From Desemzia incerta (GTDB lineage Bacteria > Bacillota > Bacilli > Lactobacillales > Carnobacteriaceae): DNA of 64,000 nt. The stretch spans positions 1 through 64,000 of the forward strand of contig NZ_FOXW01000003.1 of the NCBI RefSeq assembly GCF_900115825.1, read 5' to 3'. The notes beneath the pieces were generated by a model. That model was not told where the DNA came from. It was given only the letters and a program-made list of their open reading frames with translations, and ran no database searches. This document shows, in pieces, positions 48,647 through 59,460 of the stretch. The position numbers were made by a program, and so were the translations under genes. The stretch's first letter is position 1, and each line of letters begins with the position of its first letter.

Positions 48647-49488
48647 TATCTTGCTTGGTACATAACAGCAAACGCACCTTTTCCTGCGTGAGTCATCAAT
48701 GTTGGGCTGGCATAAGCAATATGGAAAGTTGCTGACGGGAAGGCCGCTTTTAAATCAGCAATGATCTCTTCCGTAAAGTCAGTCAGCCCCACATGAGTGA
48801 TACCAATTTGTTCTATAACCTCAAATTGGTTCATTTCCTCAATAATCTCGTTTACTTTCTTTTTCAAGCTTTTCAATCCGCGCCCCTTAGTTTCGGGTTC
48901 TAATCCTTTGCTGGTTACTTTCAGCATGATTTTCATATTCAGCATCGTAGAAACGCGGCCTAATATTCTCCCGATACGTCCGCCTTTAATTAGATTCTCT
49001 AAATTAACGATACCGACATAAAGAGCACTTTTTTCTTTGATACGGTCTAGTTCAGTTAGAATTTCATCCATAGTTGCATGATTTTGAGCCATTTTAGCAG
49101 CAGCTAATACTTGAAAAGCCATAGCGCGATCCACTGTTTCACTGTCGATGACCGTAACTTTAGATTTTGTCAGATGACTGGCCTGTAAAGCAGCGGAATA
49201 TGTGCCGCTAAGGTATCCGGCGACGTGTATCGATAGAATCTCGCTGCCGTCTTTTCCGAGTTGGTTGTATAATTCAACATATTGTCCAACCGCTGGCTGA
49301 GACGTTTTTGGCAAGACTGCACTGTTGTTCATCATTTGTAAAAATTCCGCTTTGCTGATGGTTTGATTGTCGTAATACATAACGTTGTTTAACATAGCCG
49401 ATAAAGGAATCACTGTTATACCATACTGTTCTTGTTCTTCATGAGACAACTGTACGGTTGAGTCGGTCAGTATTTTAATATCTTTCAT
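48646..49488 (-). CDS. DegV family protein (second copy)
   Basis: A 280-aa fatty acid-binding DegV/FakB-type protein. It shows ILTDSTVQLS at the N-terminus, a TSQPAVGQYVELY loop, HVAGYLSGTYSAA, VNLENLIKGGRIGRI and a C-terminal THAGKGAFAVMY. It differs clearly from the DegV at 10958-11824, so the two probably prefer different acyl chains, as known FakB paralogues do. The start codon at 49488 follows a perfect CAGGAGG. It has its own extended -10 promoter and, with the DUF421 gene, splits the rbfA-truB pair. Confidence 0.9.
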   Translation of the reverse strand: MKDIKILTDSTVQLSHEEQEQYGITVIPLSAMLNNVMYYDNQTISKAEFLQMMNNSAVLPKTSQPAVGQYVELYNQLGKDGSEILSIHVAGYLSGTYSAALQASHLTKSKVTVIDSETVDRAMAFQVLAAAKMAQNHATMDEILTELDRIKEKSALYVGIVNLENLIKGGRIGRILGRVSTMLNMKIMLKVTSKGLEPETKGRGLKSLKKKVNEIIEEMNQFEVIEQIGITHVGLTDFTEEIIADLKAAFPSATFHIAYASPTLMTHAGKGAFAVMYQAR

Positions 49489-49527
49489 TACAAATCCTCC
49501 TGAAAATAAAACTGGTCTATCTGTATG

Positions 49528-49536
49528 ATTATACCA
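49528..49536 (-). promoter_or_regulatory. Extended -10 promoter of the second degV gene
   Basis: On the minus strand TG-G-TATAAT (TATAAT at plus 49528-49533); the -35 is poor, as extended -10 promoters allow. Confidence 0.55.
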
Positions 49537-49606
49537 AAATATTTCAAAAAAATGGAGAATGAGCGATTTATTTAGTGTTCTCTCACTAAAAACCCTGTGT
49601 GAATAG

Positions 49607-49635
49607 TTAAGTCGGTAAAAAAAATATGGTATACT
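49607..49635 (+). promoter_or_regulatory. Promoter candidate of truB-ribF
   Basis: TTAAGT (49607-49612), 17 bp, TATACT (49630-49635) preceded by TGG, which adds an extended -10. Confidence 0.5.
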
Positions 49636-49669
49636 GGTTACTGGCTAATACAGAAAGTAGGGATAGGCA

Positions 49670-50587
49670 ATGGAAGGCATCTTGCCATTATGGAAAGAAC
49701 GCGGCATGACGAGTCATGACTGTGTCTTTAAACTTAGAAAAATACTGAAAACTAAAAAAATTGGACATACGGGAACTCTTGATCCAGATGTAGACGGAGT
49801 TTTGCCTATTTGTATCGGTAAAGCGACTAAAGTTGTCGAATACATGATGGAGACGGGGAAAGCTTATGTCGGAGAAGTTACTATTGGGTACAGTACCACA
49901 ACTGAAGACAGCAGTGGAGAAGTGGTTGACTCTAAACCCGTATCGGTCATTCCTTCTGTTGAAGAAATTGATCAAGCAATGGAAGATTTCTCAGGAGATA
50001 TTGTTCAAATACCTCCTATGTATTCAGCGATCAAAGTAAATGGACGTAAATTATACGAATATGCCAGAGCTGGACAAGAAGTAGAACGTCCAAAAAGAAC
50101 GGTTTCGATTCATAAATTCAAACGAACTTCAGAACCTATTTTAAATGAAGAAACACAAACGGTCTCATGGAGATTTGAAGTGGACTGCGGAAAAGGCACT
50201 TATGTCCGTACTATAGCAGTAGATCTTGGAGAAAAGTTGGGCTACCCGGCTCATATGTCAGATTTGACACGAGTGAAAAGCGGAACATTTACAGTAAAAG
50301 ATTGTCTGACATTAGAACAAGTAGCTGCACTCATGGCAGAAGAAACCATTGAGGAACGATTGTTTCCGTTAGAGTACGCCTTAGACGAAATGGAAAAAAT
50401 CGACATCAACGAAGACTTGTGGGATAAAGTGAAGAATGGAGCTGTACTTCCTATTGATACGTTCCAACAGTCGATCACGTACCCGTTAGTCTTGATGTAT
50501 GAGGGCAGAGCACGCAGTATCTATGATGTGCATCCTACAAAAGGTCATTTGTTGAAACCTATTAAAGTGTTGCGGACATCAGTTTAA
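49670..50587 (+). CDS. truB: tRNA pseudouridine(55) synthase TruB
   Basis: Isomerises U55 in the T-loop of tRNAs. The 305-aa protein has HTGTLDPDVDGVLPIC with the catalytic Asp38, the YSAIKVNGRKLYEYAR motif and RWRFEVDCGKGTYVRTIA-like core sequence near 180-195. A C-terminal domain (about 235-305) follows. ATG 49670 is preceded by AGTAGGGATAGG. It is followed by ribF after 15 nt; truB-ribF is a conserved pair, normally directly behind rbfA. Confidence 0.95.
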   Translation: MEGILPLWKERGMTSHDCVFKLRKILKTKKIGHTGTLDPDVDGVLPICIGKATKVVEYMMETGKAYVGEVTIGYSTTTEDSSGEVVDSKPVSVIPSVEEIDQAMEDFSGDIVQIPPMYSAIKVNGRKLYEYARAGQEVERPKRTVSIHKFKRTSEPILNEETQTVSWRFEVDCGKGTYVRTIAVDLGEKLGYPAHMSDLTRVKSGTFTVKDCLTLEQVAALMAEETIEERLFPLEYALDEMEKIDINEDLWDKVKNGAVLPIDTFQQSITYPLVLMYEGRARSIYDVHPTKGHLLKPIKVLRTSV

Positions 50588-50602
50588 AGAGGAGACTTGA
50601 AC

Positions 50603-51547
50603 ATGGAAATCATAAAAATTCATCACCCGTATCACGAAGACAGTATCCCGAAACAACCGGTTGTTTTAGCACTTGGTTTTTTCGATGGTGTTCATAAGGG
50701 GCATAGAACGGTCATCAATACAGCTAAACGAATCGCAAAAGAAAAAAATGCTCGTTTAGCCTTAATGACATTCAACCAACACCCGTCAATCGTTTTTAAA
50801 AAAGTGAAACCTGAAGCGATCACGTATTTATCTACTATTGAAAGAAAAGAAGAGTTCATGGAAGAATTAGGTGTAGATTATTTGTATGAAGTAGACTTCA
50901 CTTCTGCTTTTGCTTCTTTGAGTCCTCAAGAATTTGTCGATCAATATATTGTCGGGTTGAATGCGGTCGCAGTGGTTGCTGGATTTGACTACACTTACGG
51001 CAAAAAAGAAGTGGCTTCGATGGAGCATTTGCCGAGTTATGCAAAAAATCGCTTTGAAGTGATCGAAGTTGGAAAAGTGACTGGTGAAGGCGAAAAAATC
51101 AGTTCGACTCGCATCCGTCAAGCACTAAGCGATGGGGAAATCATGGAAGCAAACGATATGTTGGGCTATGTGTACCAAACTCCAGGTATCGTTATTCATG
51201 GAGACGCACGCGGAAGAACGTTAGGCTATCCTACAGCTAATATCGATGTAAAACCGAATATCCGATTGCCTAAAGTGGGCGTTTACGCTGTAAGAATAAA
51301 AGTGGGCGAGGAATGGTACGAAGGTATGGCGTCTATTGGGTATAACATTACTTTCGAAGCGGATCGTCAATTGTCTGTAGAAGTAAATATCTTTGATTTC
51401 AACCGCGATATTTACGGTGAAGCTGTGGCCGTAGAATGGCATAAGTATCTTAGAGAAGAAATGAAATTCTCGAATATCGAAGCTCTTATTGAACAGTTGG
51501 ATCAAGACGAAGTCGATGCACGTCAATATTTTGCTCAATTGAAATAA
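50603..51547 (+). CDS. ribF: Bifunctional riboflavin kinase/FAD synthetase
   Basis: Phosphorylates riboflavin to FMN and adenylylates FMN to FAD. The 314-aa protein has an N-terminal nucleotidyltransferase domain (GFFDGVHKGHRT, about 27-38; SSTRIRQALSDGEI) and a C-terminal flavokinase domain (GDARGRTLGYPTANI, about 200-214; EVNIFDFNRDIYGE). ATG 50603 follows GAGGAG with 8-nt spacing; TTG 50597 is too near that site. It shares a transcript with truB and ends at a strong terminator. Confidence 0.95.
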   Translation: MEIIKIHHPYHEDSIPKQPVVLALGFFDGVHKGHRTVINTAKRIAKEKNARLALMTFNQHPSIVFKKVKPEAITYLSTIERKEEFMEELGVDYLYEVDFTSAFASLSPQEFVDQYIVGLNAVAVVAGFDYTYGKKEVASMEHLPSYAKNRFEVIEVGKVTGEGEKISSTRIRQALSDGEIMEANDMLGYVYQTPGIVIHGDARGRTLGYPTANIDVKPNIRLPKVGVYAVRIKVGEEWYEGMASIGYNITFEADRQLSVEVNIFDFNRDIYGEAVAVEWHKYLREEMKFSNIEALIEQLDQDEVDARQYFAQLK

Positions 51548-51561
51548 GCAATACTTCGAAA

Positions 51562-51608
51562 AAACAAACCTTTATCATCCGTTTAAGCGATGACAAAGGT
51601 TTGTTTTT
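51562..51608 (+). terminator. Terminator of truB-ribF
   Basis: AAACAAACCTTT with ATCATC pairs with GATGA and AAAGGTTTGTTT, followed by T. Confidence 0.9.
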
Positions 51609-51667
51609 GTTGATACAGCAAGGAAAAGAAAATAGTCAAAAATAGTCAGAAAATTCCGCTATATACA

Positions 51668-51696
51668 TTGACAAATTTTTTAATCTTTGGTAAATT
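51668..51696 (+). promoter_or_regulatory. Sigma-A promoter of the hrcA operon
   Basis: A perfect TTGACA (51668-51673), 17 bp, and TAAATT (51691-51696), directly upstream of a CIRCE operator. Confidence 0.88.
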
Positions 51697-51706
51697 ATTA
51701 ATTGTG

Positions 51707-51733
51707 TTAGCACTCATTTGTTTAAAGTGCTAA
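51707..51733 (+). promoter_or_regulatory. CIRCE operator (HrcA binding site)
   Basis: TTAGCACTC, a 9-nt spacer, and AAGTGCTAA. It matches the consensus TTAGCACTC-N9-GAGTGCTAA except for one base (A for G at the start of the right arm). It overlaps the expected transcription start of hrcA-grpE-dnaK. Confidence 0.93.
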
Positions 51734-51751
51734 AAAAAGAGGTGAGGCTTT

Positions 51752-52792
51752 ATGTTAACGGAAAGGCAAATTTTGATCCTCAAATCAATCGTAATCTTAT
51801 TTACGAAATATGGTCATCCAGTAGGATCTAAAACGTTATTAGATGAAACGGATATTGACGCGAGTTCAGCAACCGTCCGGAATGAAATGGTACGTTTAGA
51901 AGAAATGGGTTATCTTCAAAAAACGCATTCGTCATCAGGCAGAGTACCGTCTAAAAAAGGCTATCGTTTTTATGTGGATTACTTGTTACACCCTACAACA
52001 GTTGATCACGATAAAGTGGAAACAATACAGAAAGCTTTTGATAATCCATTTTTCCAAATTGATGAAATTGTGGTGAAATCAGCCGAAGTATTATCTAATT
52101 TGACTAGTTATACAGCTATATCCTTAGGACCTGAGATCAAGGAAAGCAAATTGACCGGGTTCCGTTTAGTTCCATTAAACGAACGAAGAGTTATGGCCAT
52201 ACTAGTAACAGATAAAGGTCACATCGAAGAACAAATTTTCACCGTACCAAAAGGTTTTGATTTGAATAATTTGGAAAAAATCGTAGCTTTGTTCAATGAT
52301 CAATTGATTGGACATTCTTTGGTAGAAGTATTCAAAATGCTTCAAGAAGATGTGCCTTTATTGATTCATAAGTATATGCGGACTGCTGAAGGGATGATGG
52401 AACTCATCAATGGGCTATTCATGAAAGCTGTCAGAGAACGAATGCACATTGGCGGAAAAATGAATATGTTGGATTATTCAGACAATATGGACATCCACCA
52501 ATTCAAATCCATTTATTCATTTATGGAAGGCAACCAAGACTTAGCTTCACTCTTGGGGCAGCAAAAACAAGACATCGAGGTTCGGATCGGCAACGAATTG
52601 AATATCGAATTCTTGGCAAATTTCAGTTTGATCTCTGCTACGTATGATGTAGAAGAGTTGGGAACTGGAACCATTGCGATTTTAGGTCCTACGAATATGC
52701 CGTATTCCAAAATGATTGGGCTTATGGATGTTTTCAGGAATGAATTATCAAAAAAAATAATAGATCATCACCATTCGATGGATGACTATTAA
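51752..52792 (+). CDS. hrcA: Heat-inducible transcription repressor HrcA
   Basis: Represses the dnaK and groE operons by binding CIRCE and is kept active by GroEL. The 346-aa protein has an N-terminal winged helix (LTERQILILKSIVILFTKYG, SSATVRNEMVRLEEMGYL), a GAF-like core and a C-terminal dimerisation part. ATG 51752 follows AGAGGTGAGG. It is the first gene of the heat-shock operon, with CIRCE in its promoter, so it regulates itself. Confidence 0.96.
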   Translation: MLTERQILILKSIVILFTKYGHPVGSKTLLDETDIDASSATVRNEMVRLEEMGYLQKTHSSSGRVPSKKGYRFYVDYLLHPTTVDHDKVETIQKAFDNPFFQIDEIVVKSAEVLSNLTSYTAISLGPEIKESKLTGFRLVPLNERRVMAILVTDKGHIEEQIFTVPKGFDLNNLEKIVALFNDQLIGHSLVEVFKMLQEDVPLLIHKYMRTAEGMMELINGLFMKAVRERMHIGGKMNMLDYSDNMDIHQFKSIYSFMEGNQDLASLLGQQKQDIEVRIGNELNIEFLANFSLISATYDVEELGTGTIAILGPTNMPYSKMIGLMDVFRNELSKKIIDHHHSMDDY

Positions 52793-52807
52793 AAGGAGTT
52801 TTGTATT

Positions 52808-53374
52808 GTGGAAAAGAAAGATTCTCATTTAGAGGAACAAGAATCAGCAGATGTGACATCAACTGAAGAAACGGAAACTGCGGTTGAAGAAACTGTAGAA
52901 GAAGTACCCACAGAGGATGCAGCAACTGATGAAGTGGCAGCTTTAAAAGCTCAGCTGGAAGAAAAAGAAGATGCTTATCTTCGTTTGCAAGCTGAATTAG
53001 CCAACATCCAAAAAAGAAATCGCAAAGAAAGAGAAACCGATGCTAAATACCGTTCTCAATCATTAGCGAAAGAATTGATCAACGTTTTAGACAATCTGGA
53101 ACGTGCACTAGCTATTGAAACGACAGAAGAAAACCAAACCTTCAAAAAAGGGATTGAAATGGTTTATGAGAGTTTCAAACAAGCTTTACAAAACGAAGGT
53201 GTCCAAGTGGTAGATCCATTGAATGAGCCTTTTGACCCGAATTACCATCAAGCGGTTCAAACTGTTGAAGTGGAAGACGGTCAAGAAGCTGGAACTGTTG
53301 TGACTGTACACCAAAAAGGATATACTCTGCATGAACGCGTATTGCGTCCTGCAATGGTTGTAGTAGCACAATAA
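52808..53374 (+). CDS. grpE: Nucleotide exchange factor GrpE
   Basis: Releases ADP from DnaK and so drives the chaperone cycle. The 188-aa protein has a long, acidic, Glu/Thr-rich N-terminal tail (about 1-45), a coiled coil (AALKAQLEEKEDAYLRLQAE), then the core with ANIQKRNRKERE and LDNLERAL, and the C-terminal beta domain ending VLRPAMVVVAQ. The GTG start at 52808 follows AGGAG. It lies 15 nt after hrcA. Confidence 0.95.
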   Translation: MEKKDSHLEEQESADVTSTEETETAVEETVEEVPTEDAATDEVAALKAQLEEKEDAYLRLQAELANIQKRNRKERETDAKYRSQSLAKELINVLDNLERALAIETTEENQTFKKGIEMVYESFKQALQNEGVQVVDPLNEPFDPNYHQAVQTVEVEDGQEAGTVVTVHQKGYTLHERVLRPAMVVVAQ

Positions 53375-53392
53375 AAACAGCGTAATGCATAA

Positions 53393-55264
<1,872 letters not shown>

Positions 55265-55285
55265 GCACGAACATTTTAGATTTGA

Positions 55286-55322
55286 GAAAAAGCCAGGGCA
55301 AACTTGCTTTTGGCTTTTTCTT
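55286..55322 (+). terminator. Terminator after dnaK
   Basis: GAAAAAGCCA (55286-55295) pairs with TGGCTTTTTC (55311-55320), with an inner GCAA/TTGC. It should cut most hrcA-grpE-dnaK transcripts before dnaJ. Confidence 0.82.
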
Positions 55323-55383
55323 ATCATTATGATATGCTCTTAAAGCAGGTTTAGTACGAAACTTGTAAGCAGCTGAAAGGTTG

Positions 55384-55411
55384 TTGGCAGGTAGAGTTAA
55401 AACAGTATAAT
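55384..55411 (+). promoter_or_regulatory. Separate promoter of dnaJ
   Basis: TTGGCA (55384-55389), 16 bp, and a perfect TATAAT (55406-55411) lie between the dnaK terminator and dnaJ. No CIRCE element is seen here. Confidence 0.75.
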
Positions 55412-55442
55412 GTGTTAGAGCATGTGCTATTGGAGGGAAAGT

Positions 55443-56585
55443 ATGGCAAAGAGAGATTATTATGAAGTTCTGGGTGTGTCTAAAGGAGCATCTGACGATG
55501 AGATAAAAAAGGCTTATCGAAAGTTGTCGAAAAAATACCATCCGGACATCAACAAAGAAGCTGATGCAGATGAAAAGTTCAAAGAGATTGCTGAAGCTTA
55601 TGAAGTCTTAAGCGACGCTAACAAACGAGCTGCATACGATCAATACGGTCATGCCAGCACAGATCCTAATTTTGGAGCTGGTGGCGGATTTGGCGGAGGC
55701 GGCTTCGGAGGCAGTGGATTTGGCGGTTTTGAAGATATTTTCGATTCGTTCTTCGGTGGCGGAGGTCGTGCAAGATACAATCCGAACGCACCTCGTCAAG
55801 GGGAAGATCTGCAATACACTTTAGATCTGGAATTTGAAGAAGCTGTTTTCGGAAAACAGTCAACGATTCGCTACAATCGCAAGCAAGAATGTGAAACGTG
55901 TCATGGAGACGGTGCTAAACCAGGTACGTCACCAGTGACGTGTTCAAAATGTTCTGGTACAGGTTCAATCAACGTGGAAAGAAACACACCGCTTGGAAGA
56001 ATCCAAACTCGTTCAGTTTGTGATGTATGTAATGGTACTGGTCAAGAAATCAAAGAAAAATGCCCAACATGTGTGGGTGCTGGACACGTGAAAGACCGTC
56101 ACACGGTTAAAGTCACTGTTCCTGCCGGAGTAGAAGACGGCGATCAAATGCGTCTAAGCGGACAAGGTGAAGCTGGTAAAAACGGAGGACCTTACGGAGA
56201 TCTATACGTGATTTTCCGCGTCAAACCAAGCAAACAATTCCAACGCCGAGGTGCTGAAATTTATTACGAAGCACCAATTCATTTCGTGCAAGCTGCTTTA
56301 GGAGACGAAATCCAAGTACCTACTGTCCACGGAAAAGTGAAATTGAAAATCCCAGCTGGTACACAAACAGGAACGACTTTCCGTATCAAAGGAAAAGGAG
56401 CTCCAAGGTTGAGAGGTACCGGTCAAGGAGATCAACACGTTAAAGTAAACATCATTACACCGAAGAACCTAAACTCTAAACAAGCCGAATTATTGAGAGA
56501 ATTCGCTAAAGCCAGCGACATTTCTATCACAGAAGAAGACGGCTCATTCTTCAACAAAGTAAAAGACGTCTTTAAAAAAGATTAG
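55443..56585 (+). CDS. dnaJ: Chaperone protein DnaJ (Hsp40)
   Basis: Co-chaperone that delivers substrates and stimulates DnaK ATPase. The 380-aa protein has the J domain ([22 protein letters not shown] in YHPDINKE), a Gly/Phe-rich linker (about 72-105), four zinc repeats ([32 protein letters not shown]) and the C-terminal substrate-binding domains. ATG 55443 follows GGAGGGAAAG; the frame open from 55422 begins upstream of that site. It has its own promoter behind the dnaK terminator. Confidence 0.96.
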   Translation: MAKRDYYEVLGVSKGASDDEIKKAYRKLSKKYHPDINKEADADEKFKEIAEAYEVLSDANKRAAYDQYGHASTDPNFGAGGGFGGGGFGGSGFGGFEDIFDSFFGGGGRARYNPNAPRQGEDLQYTLDLEFEEAVFGKQSTIRYNRKQECETCHGDGAKPGTSPVTCSKCSGTGSINVERNTPLGRIQTRSVCDVCNGTGQEIKEKCPTCVGAGHVKDRHTVKVTVPAGVEDGDQMRLSGQGEAGKNGGPYGDLYVIFRVKPSKQFQRRGAEIYYEAPIHFVQAALGDEIQVPTVHGKVKLKIPAGTQTGTTFRIKGKGAPRLRGTGQGDQHVKVNIITPKNLNSKQAELLREFAKASDISITEEDGSFFNKVKDVFKKD

Positions 56586-56706
56586 AGAGTGGAGAAAAGC
56601 GATTAGCCTATCGACAATAAGAAAATTCCAACAGGCAGGAGCTCTTTACCTGACAGTTGGAATTGGCTTATAGGCGCATAGGCTGCTTTTCGCAACTCGT
56701 TTTAAA
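56585..56706 (+). repeat. Structured intergenic repeat, family A, copy 2
   Basis: About 122 nt starting GAGAGT at the last base of the dnaJ stop codon. GAAAAGC (56594-56600) pairs with GCTTTTC (56685-56691) and AGCCTAT (56605-56611) with ATAGGCT (56678-56684). The inner hairpin is AATTCCAAC/GTTGGAATT (56624-56632/56656-56664) with CAGG/CCTG inside. Its stems differ in sequence from copy 1 at 47379-47496 but keep pairing. No T-run follows the outer stem. Confidence 0.7.
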
Positions 56707-56746
56707 GCAGAGAGCGTAACAAAATCTTCAATTTGTAAAGTTGGTA

Positions 56747-56917
56747 TAGAAATTTCTTCCAGAATCATGGCTGCTTTTGAGAGCCACGGGAGCGATTGGA
56801 GCCATGGTCTCCAATCTTGCAAGCTTCAAACAAAACCTATGCACTAAAGTGCCAAGGTTTTGTAATTCACATTGCATCCTTTACGTGGCTCCTAGCACCA
56901 CGATTCTTCCAGAAATT
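56747..56917 (+). repeat. Structured intergenic repeat, family B, copy 2
   Basis: About 171 nt related to 30796-30968. Pairs: AATTTCT/AGAAATT (56751-56757/56911-56917), 3x3 loop TCC/TCC, AGAATCATGG/CCACGATTCT (56761-56770/56898-56907, one A-C mismatch), TGCT/AGCA, AGCCACG/CGTGGCT (56782-56788/56884-56890). Inside are the hairpin GATTGGAG/CTCCAATC (56794-56816) and the arm CAAAACCT/AGGTTTTG (56831-56862) with tip GCAC-TAAA-GTGC. It lies 40 nt after family A copy 2. Confidence 0.8.
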
Positions 56918-57018
56918 TTTAGGAGTCAGGCTTAAGTGACTGAGTATTTTAACTGACGCTCTAAAATGAAGATTTAAATAGTATAGAGTTTTTACTAAGG
57001 TCTATACGTTAAAACACA

Positions 57019-57063
57019 ACCCCCGAAAGTTGGAAAGTTTTCTAATTTTCAGGGGTATTTTTA
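57019..57063 (+). terminator. Terminator upstream of lepA
   Basis: ACCCC-C-GAAAGTTGGAAA pairs, with G-T pairs, to TTTTCTAATTTTC-A-GGGGT, followed by a T-rich run. A separate GTATAGA/TCTATAC hairpin lies just before it (56981-57007). Confidence 0.75.
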
Positions 57064-57151
57064 TAGTACGGCTTGTTCAAAGATTATTCAGAATAGTGAA
57101 CAGGAAAAACAGAATTTGTATGAGTAGATTAGGCAGGTATTCGGGGAAATG

Positions 57152-57180
57152 TTGTAATTTAGCCCTTAGACTGTTATAAT
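57152..57180 (+). promoter_or_regulatory. Sigma-A promoter of lepA
   Basis: TTGTAA (57152-57157), 17 bp, and a perfect TATAAT (57175-57180), about 48 bp before the start codon. Confidence 0.8.
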
Positions 57181-57227
57181 TCATTAGAATACTCATGGAA
57201 TACTTGAATGAAAGCAGGAAATAACCA

Positions 57228-59051
57228 ATGAATAAAAACGACTATTTGGAACGCCAGAAGCGGATCCGGAATTTCTCGATCATCGCACATATTGATCACG
57301 GGAAATCAACTTTAGCGGACCGTATTTTACAATTGACGCACACTGTAGCAGATAGAGAAATGCAAGAACAGTTACTAGATTCAATGGATCTGGAAAGAGA
57401 ACGTGGAATCACGATCAAACTGAACGCTGTGGAGTTGAACTATACTGCAAAAGATGGAGAGACATATACCTTCCATTTGATCGATACACCAGGACACGTC
57501 GACTTTACGTATGAAGTATCACGTAGTTTGGCAGCCTGTGAAGGGGCTATTTTAGTAGTAGATGCTGCTCAAGGTATCGAAGCTCAAACCATGGCTAATG
57601 TGTACCTTGCTTTGGATAACGACCTTGAAATCATCCCTGTCATCAATAAGATCGACTTGCCAGCCGCAGATCCTGAAAAAGTACGTACACAAATCGAAGA
57701 TGTTATCGGTATTGATGCCAGTGACGCAGTATTAGCGAGCGCAAAATCTGGAATTGGTATTGAAGATATATTAGAACAAATCGTTGAACGTGTACCTGCT
57801 CCATCAGGCGATGTTGATAATCCATTGAAAGCAATGATTTTTGACTCAGCTTATGATGCTTACCGTGGGGTTGTTTTGAACATCCGTGTGATGGAAGGAA
57901 TGATCAAACCAGGCGATACGATGCAAATGATGAGTAACGGTAAAACGTTTGAAGTTTCTGAAGTTGGAATCTTCTCACCAAAACCAATCAAACGCGATTA
58001 CTTGATGGTTGGAGATGTTGGTTATGTAACAGCTAATATCAAAACAGTTCAAGATACACGTGTAGGGGATACGATCACATTAGCGAATAACCCTGCTGAA
58101 GAAGCTTTAGAAGGTTACCGTAAATTAACTCCGATGGTATTCTGTGGAATGTATCCGACAGAATCATCACGTTTTGGAGATTTGCGTGAAGCCCTTGAAA
58201 AATTAGAATTAAACGATGCTGCATTGCAATTCGAAACAGAAACCTCTCAAGCTCTTGGATTTGGTTTCCGCTGTGGATTCTTAGGAATGCTGCACATGGA
58301 CGTTGTTCAAGAACGCTTGGAACGTGAATTCAATTTAGACTTAATCACTACAGCTCCGTCTGTTATTTACCATGTTAACTTAACAAATGGTGAAGAACTA
58401 GTGGTATCGAACCCATCGGAAATGCCAGAACCAGTGAAAATCGAATCCATCGAAGAACCATATGTAAAAGCTAATATTATGGTGCCGAACGAATACGTTG
58501 GAGCGGTAATGGAGATTTGCCAACGTAAACGTGGAAACTTCCTGACAATGGATTATTTAGATGAAATCCGCGTTAATGTGGTTTACGAATTGCCATTGTC
58601 TGAAATCGTCTTTGACTTCTTTGACCGATTGAAATCAAGTACTAAAGGATATGCTTCTTTAGACTACGAGATCATTGGATACAAACAAAGTAACTTATCT
58701 AAGATGGATATCTTATTGAATGGCGAACAAGTCGATGCTTTGAGCTTTATCGTCCACAAAGACTTTGCTTACACTCGTGGTAAAGGTATCGTAGAACAGT
58801 TGAAAGGAACTATTCCTCGTCAAATGTTTGAGATCCCAGTTCAAGCAGCTATCGGACAAAAAATTGTTGCCCGTTCAACCATCAAAGCCTTCCGTAAAGA
58901 TGTTACGGCTAAATTGTATGGTGGAGACCCAACGAGACGTCAAAAACTATTGAACAAACAGAAAAAAGGTAAGAAACGTATGAAACAAGTGGGATCAGTA
59001 GAGATTCCTCAAGAAGCGTTCATGTCCGTTCTGAACATTGATGAAGACTAG
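57228..59051 (+). CDS. lepA: Elongation factor 4 (LepA)
   Basis: A ribosome-associated GTPase related to EF-G, proposed to back-translocate stalled ribosomes or aid initiation and assembly. The 607-aa protein has the P-loop AHIDHGKST (near 20-28), [17 protein letters not shown] and NKIDLP, the EF-G-like domains II, III and V, and the unique LepA C-terminal domain ending [23 protein letters not shown] 57228 follows AGCAGGAAA. It stands behind its own promoter and is closed by a strong terminator. Confidence 0.96.
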   Translation: MNKNDYLERQKRIRNFSIIAHIDHGKSTLADRILQLTHTVADREMQEQLLDSMDLERERGITIKLNAVELNYTAKDGETYTFHLIDTPGHVDFTYEVSRSLAACEGAILVVDAAQGIEAQTMANVYLALDNDLEIIPVINKIDLPAADPEKVRTQIEDVIGIDASDAVLASAKSGIGIEDILEQIVERVPAPSGDVDNPLKAMIFDSAYDAYRGVVLNIRVMEGMIKPGDTMQMMSNGKTFEVSEVGIFSPKPIKRDYLMVGDVGYVTANIKTVQDTRVGDTITLANNPAEEALEGYRKLTPMVFCGMYPTESSRFGDLREALEKLELNDAALQFETETSQALGFGFRCGFLGMLHMDVVQERLEREFNLDLITTAPSVIYHVNLTNGEELVVSNPSEMPEPVKIESIEEPYVKANIMVPNEYVGAVMEICQRKRGNFLTMDYLDEIRVNVVYELPLSEIVFDFFDRLKSSTKGYASLDYEIIGYKQSNLSKMDILLNGEQVDALSFIVHKDFAYTRGKGIVEQLKGTIPRQMFEIPVQAAIGQKIVARSTIKAFRKDVTAKLYGGDPTRRQKLLNKQKKGKKRMKQVGSVEIPQEAFMSVLNIDED

Positions 59052-59127
59052 AAAGTTTGTTAGATTAACGTTTTCAACCATGAATTAAATTTTTGATTTA
59101 AATAATTAATTAATTTTTTCTTACATT

Positions 59128-59172
59128 TTGCCTACCAAAGTCATTTTTCATGACTTTGGTAGGCAATTTTTG
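59128..59172 (+). terminator. Terminator of lepA
   Basis: TTGCCTACCAAAGTCA (59128-59143) pairs with TGACTTTGGTAGGCAA (59151-59166) and is followed by T. Confidence 0.93.
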
Positions 59173-59223
59173 TTTTATCTCAATTGAGTAAGTTCTTTGC
59201 TCTTATGAATGACTTTTTAACAA

Positions 59224-59460
59224 TTAAGAAAAACCATATTGATAATCGCTGCCCTCTACAATCAAGTAGTATCTTCCATGACCATTAACTGAAATAATCA
59301 CAGGATTAGTTTTGTAATGACCACCATAGTATTTAAAACTCTTTCCACTATTGTATTTACGATAGTTTAATTCATCAACTAAAAAGACGTTTGCAGCATT
59401 TTTTAGTTGGACTCTAACAGAAAGATTTCCATTTTCAATCTTATATGGAATTTTGACCAT
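59224..59460 (-). CDS. DUF1883-like small protein
   Basis: A 78-aa protein that looks like a stand-alone DUF1883 domain: VRVQLKNAANVFLVDELNYR, then SFKYYGGHYKTNPVIISVN and GHGRYYLIVEG, a beta-rich pattern. Function unknown. From memory, DUF1883 also occurs fused to TIR domains in some bacterial proteins; no such partner is present here. ATG 59460 is chosen because GAGGTGAT precedes it on the minus strand; the longer frame from 59514 has no ribosome site. A -10 candidate TATACT lies at plus 59485-59490. It stands alone, opposite to its neighbours. Confidence 0.7.
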   Translation of the reverse strand: MVKIPYKIENGNLSVRVQLKNAANVFLVDELNYRKYNSGKSFKYYGGHYKTNPVIISVNGHGRYYLIVEGSDYQYGFS

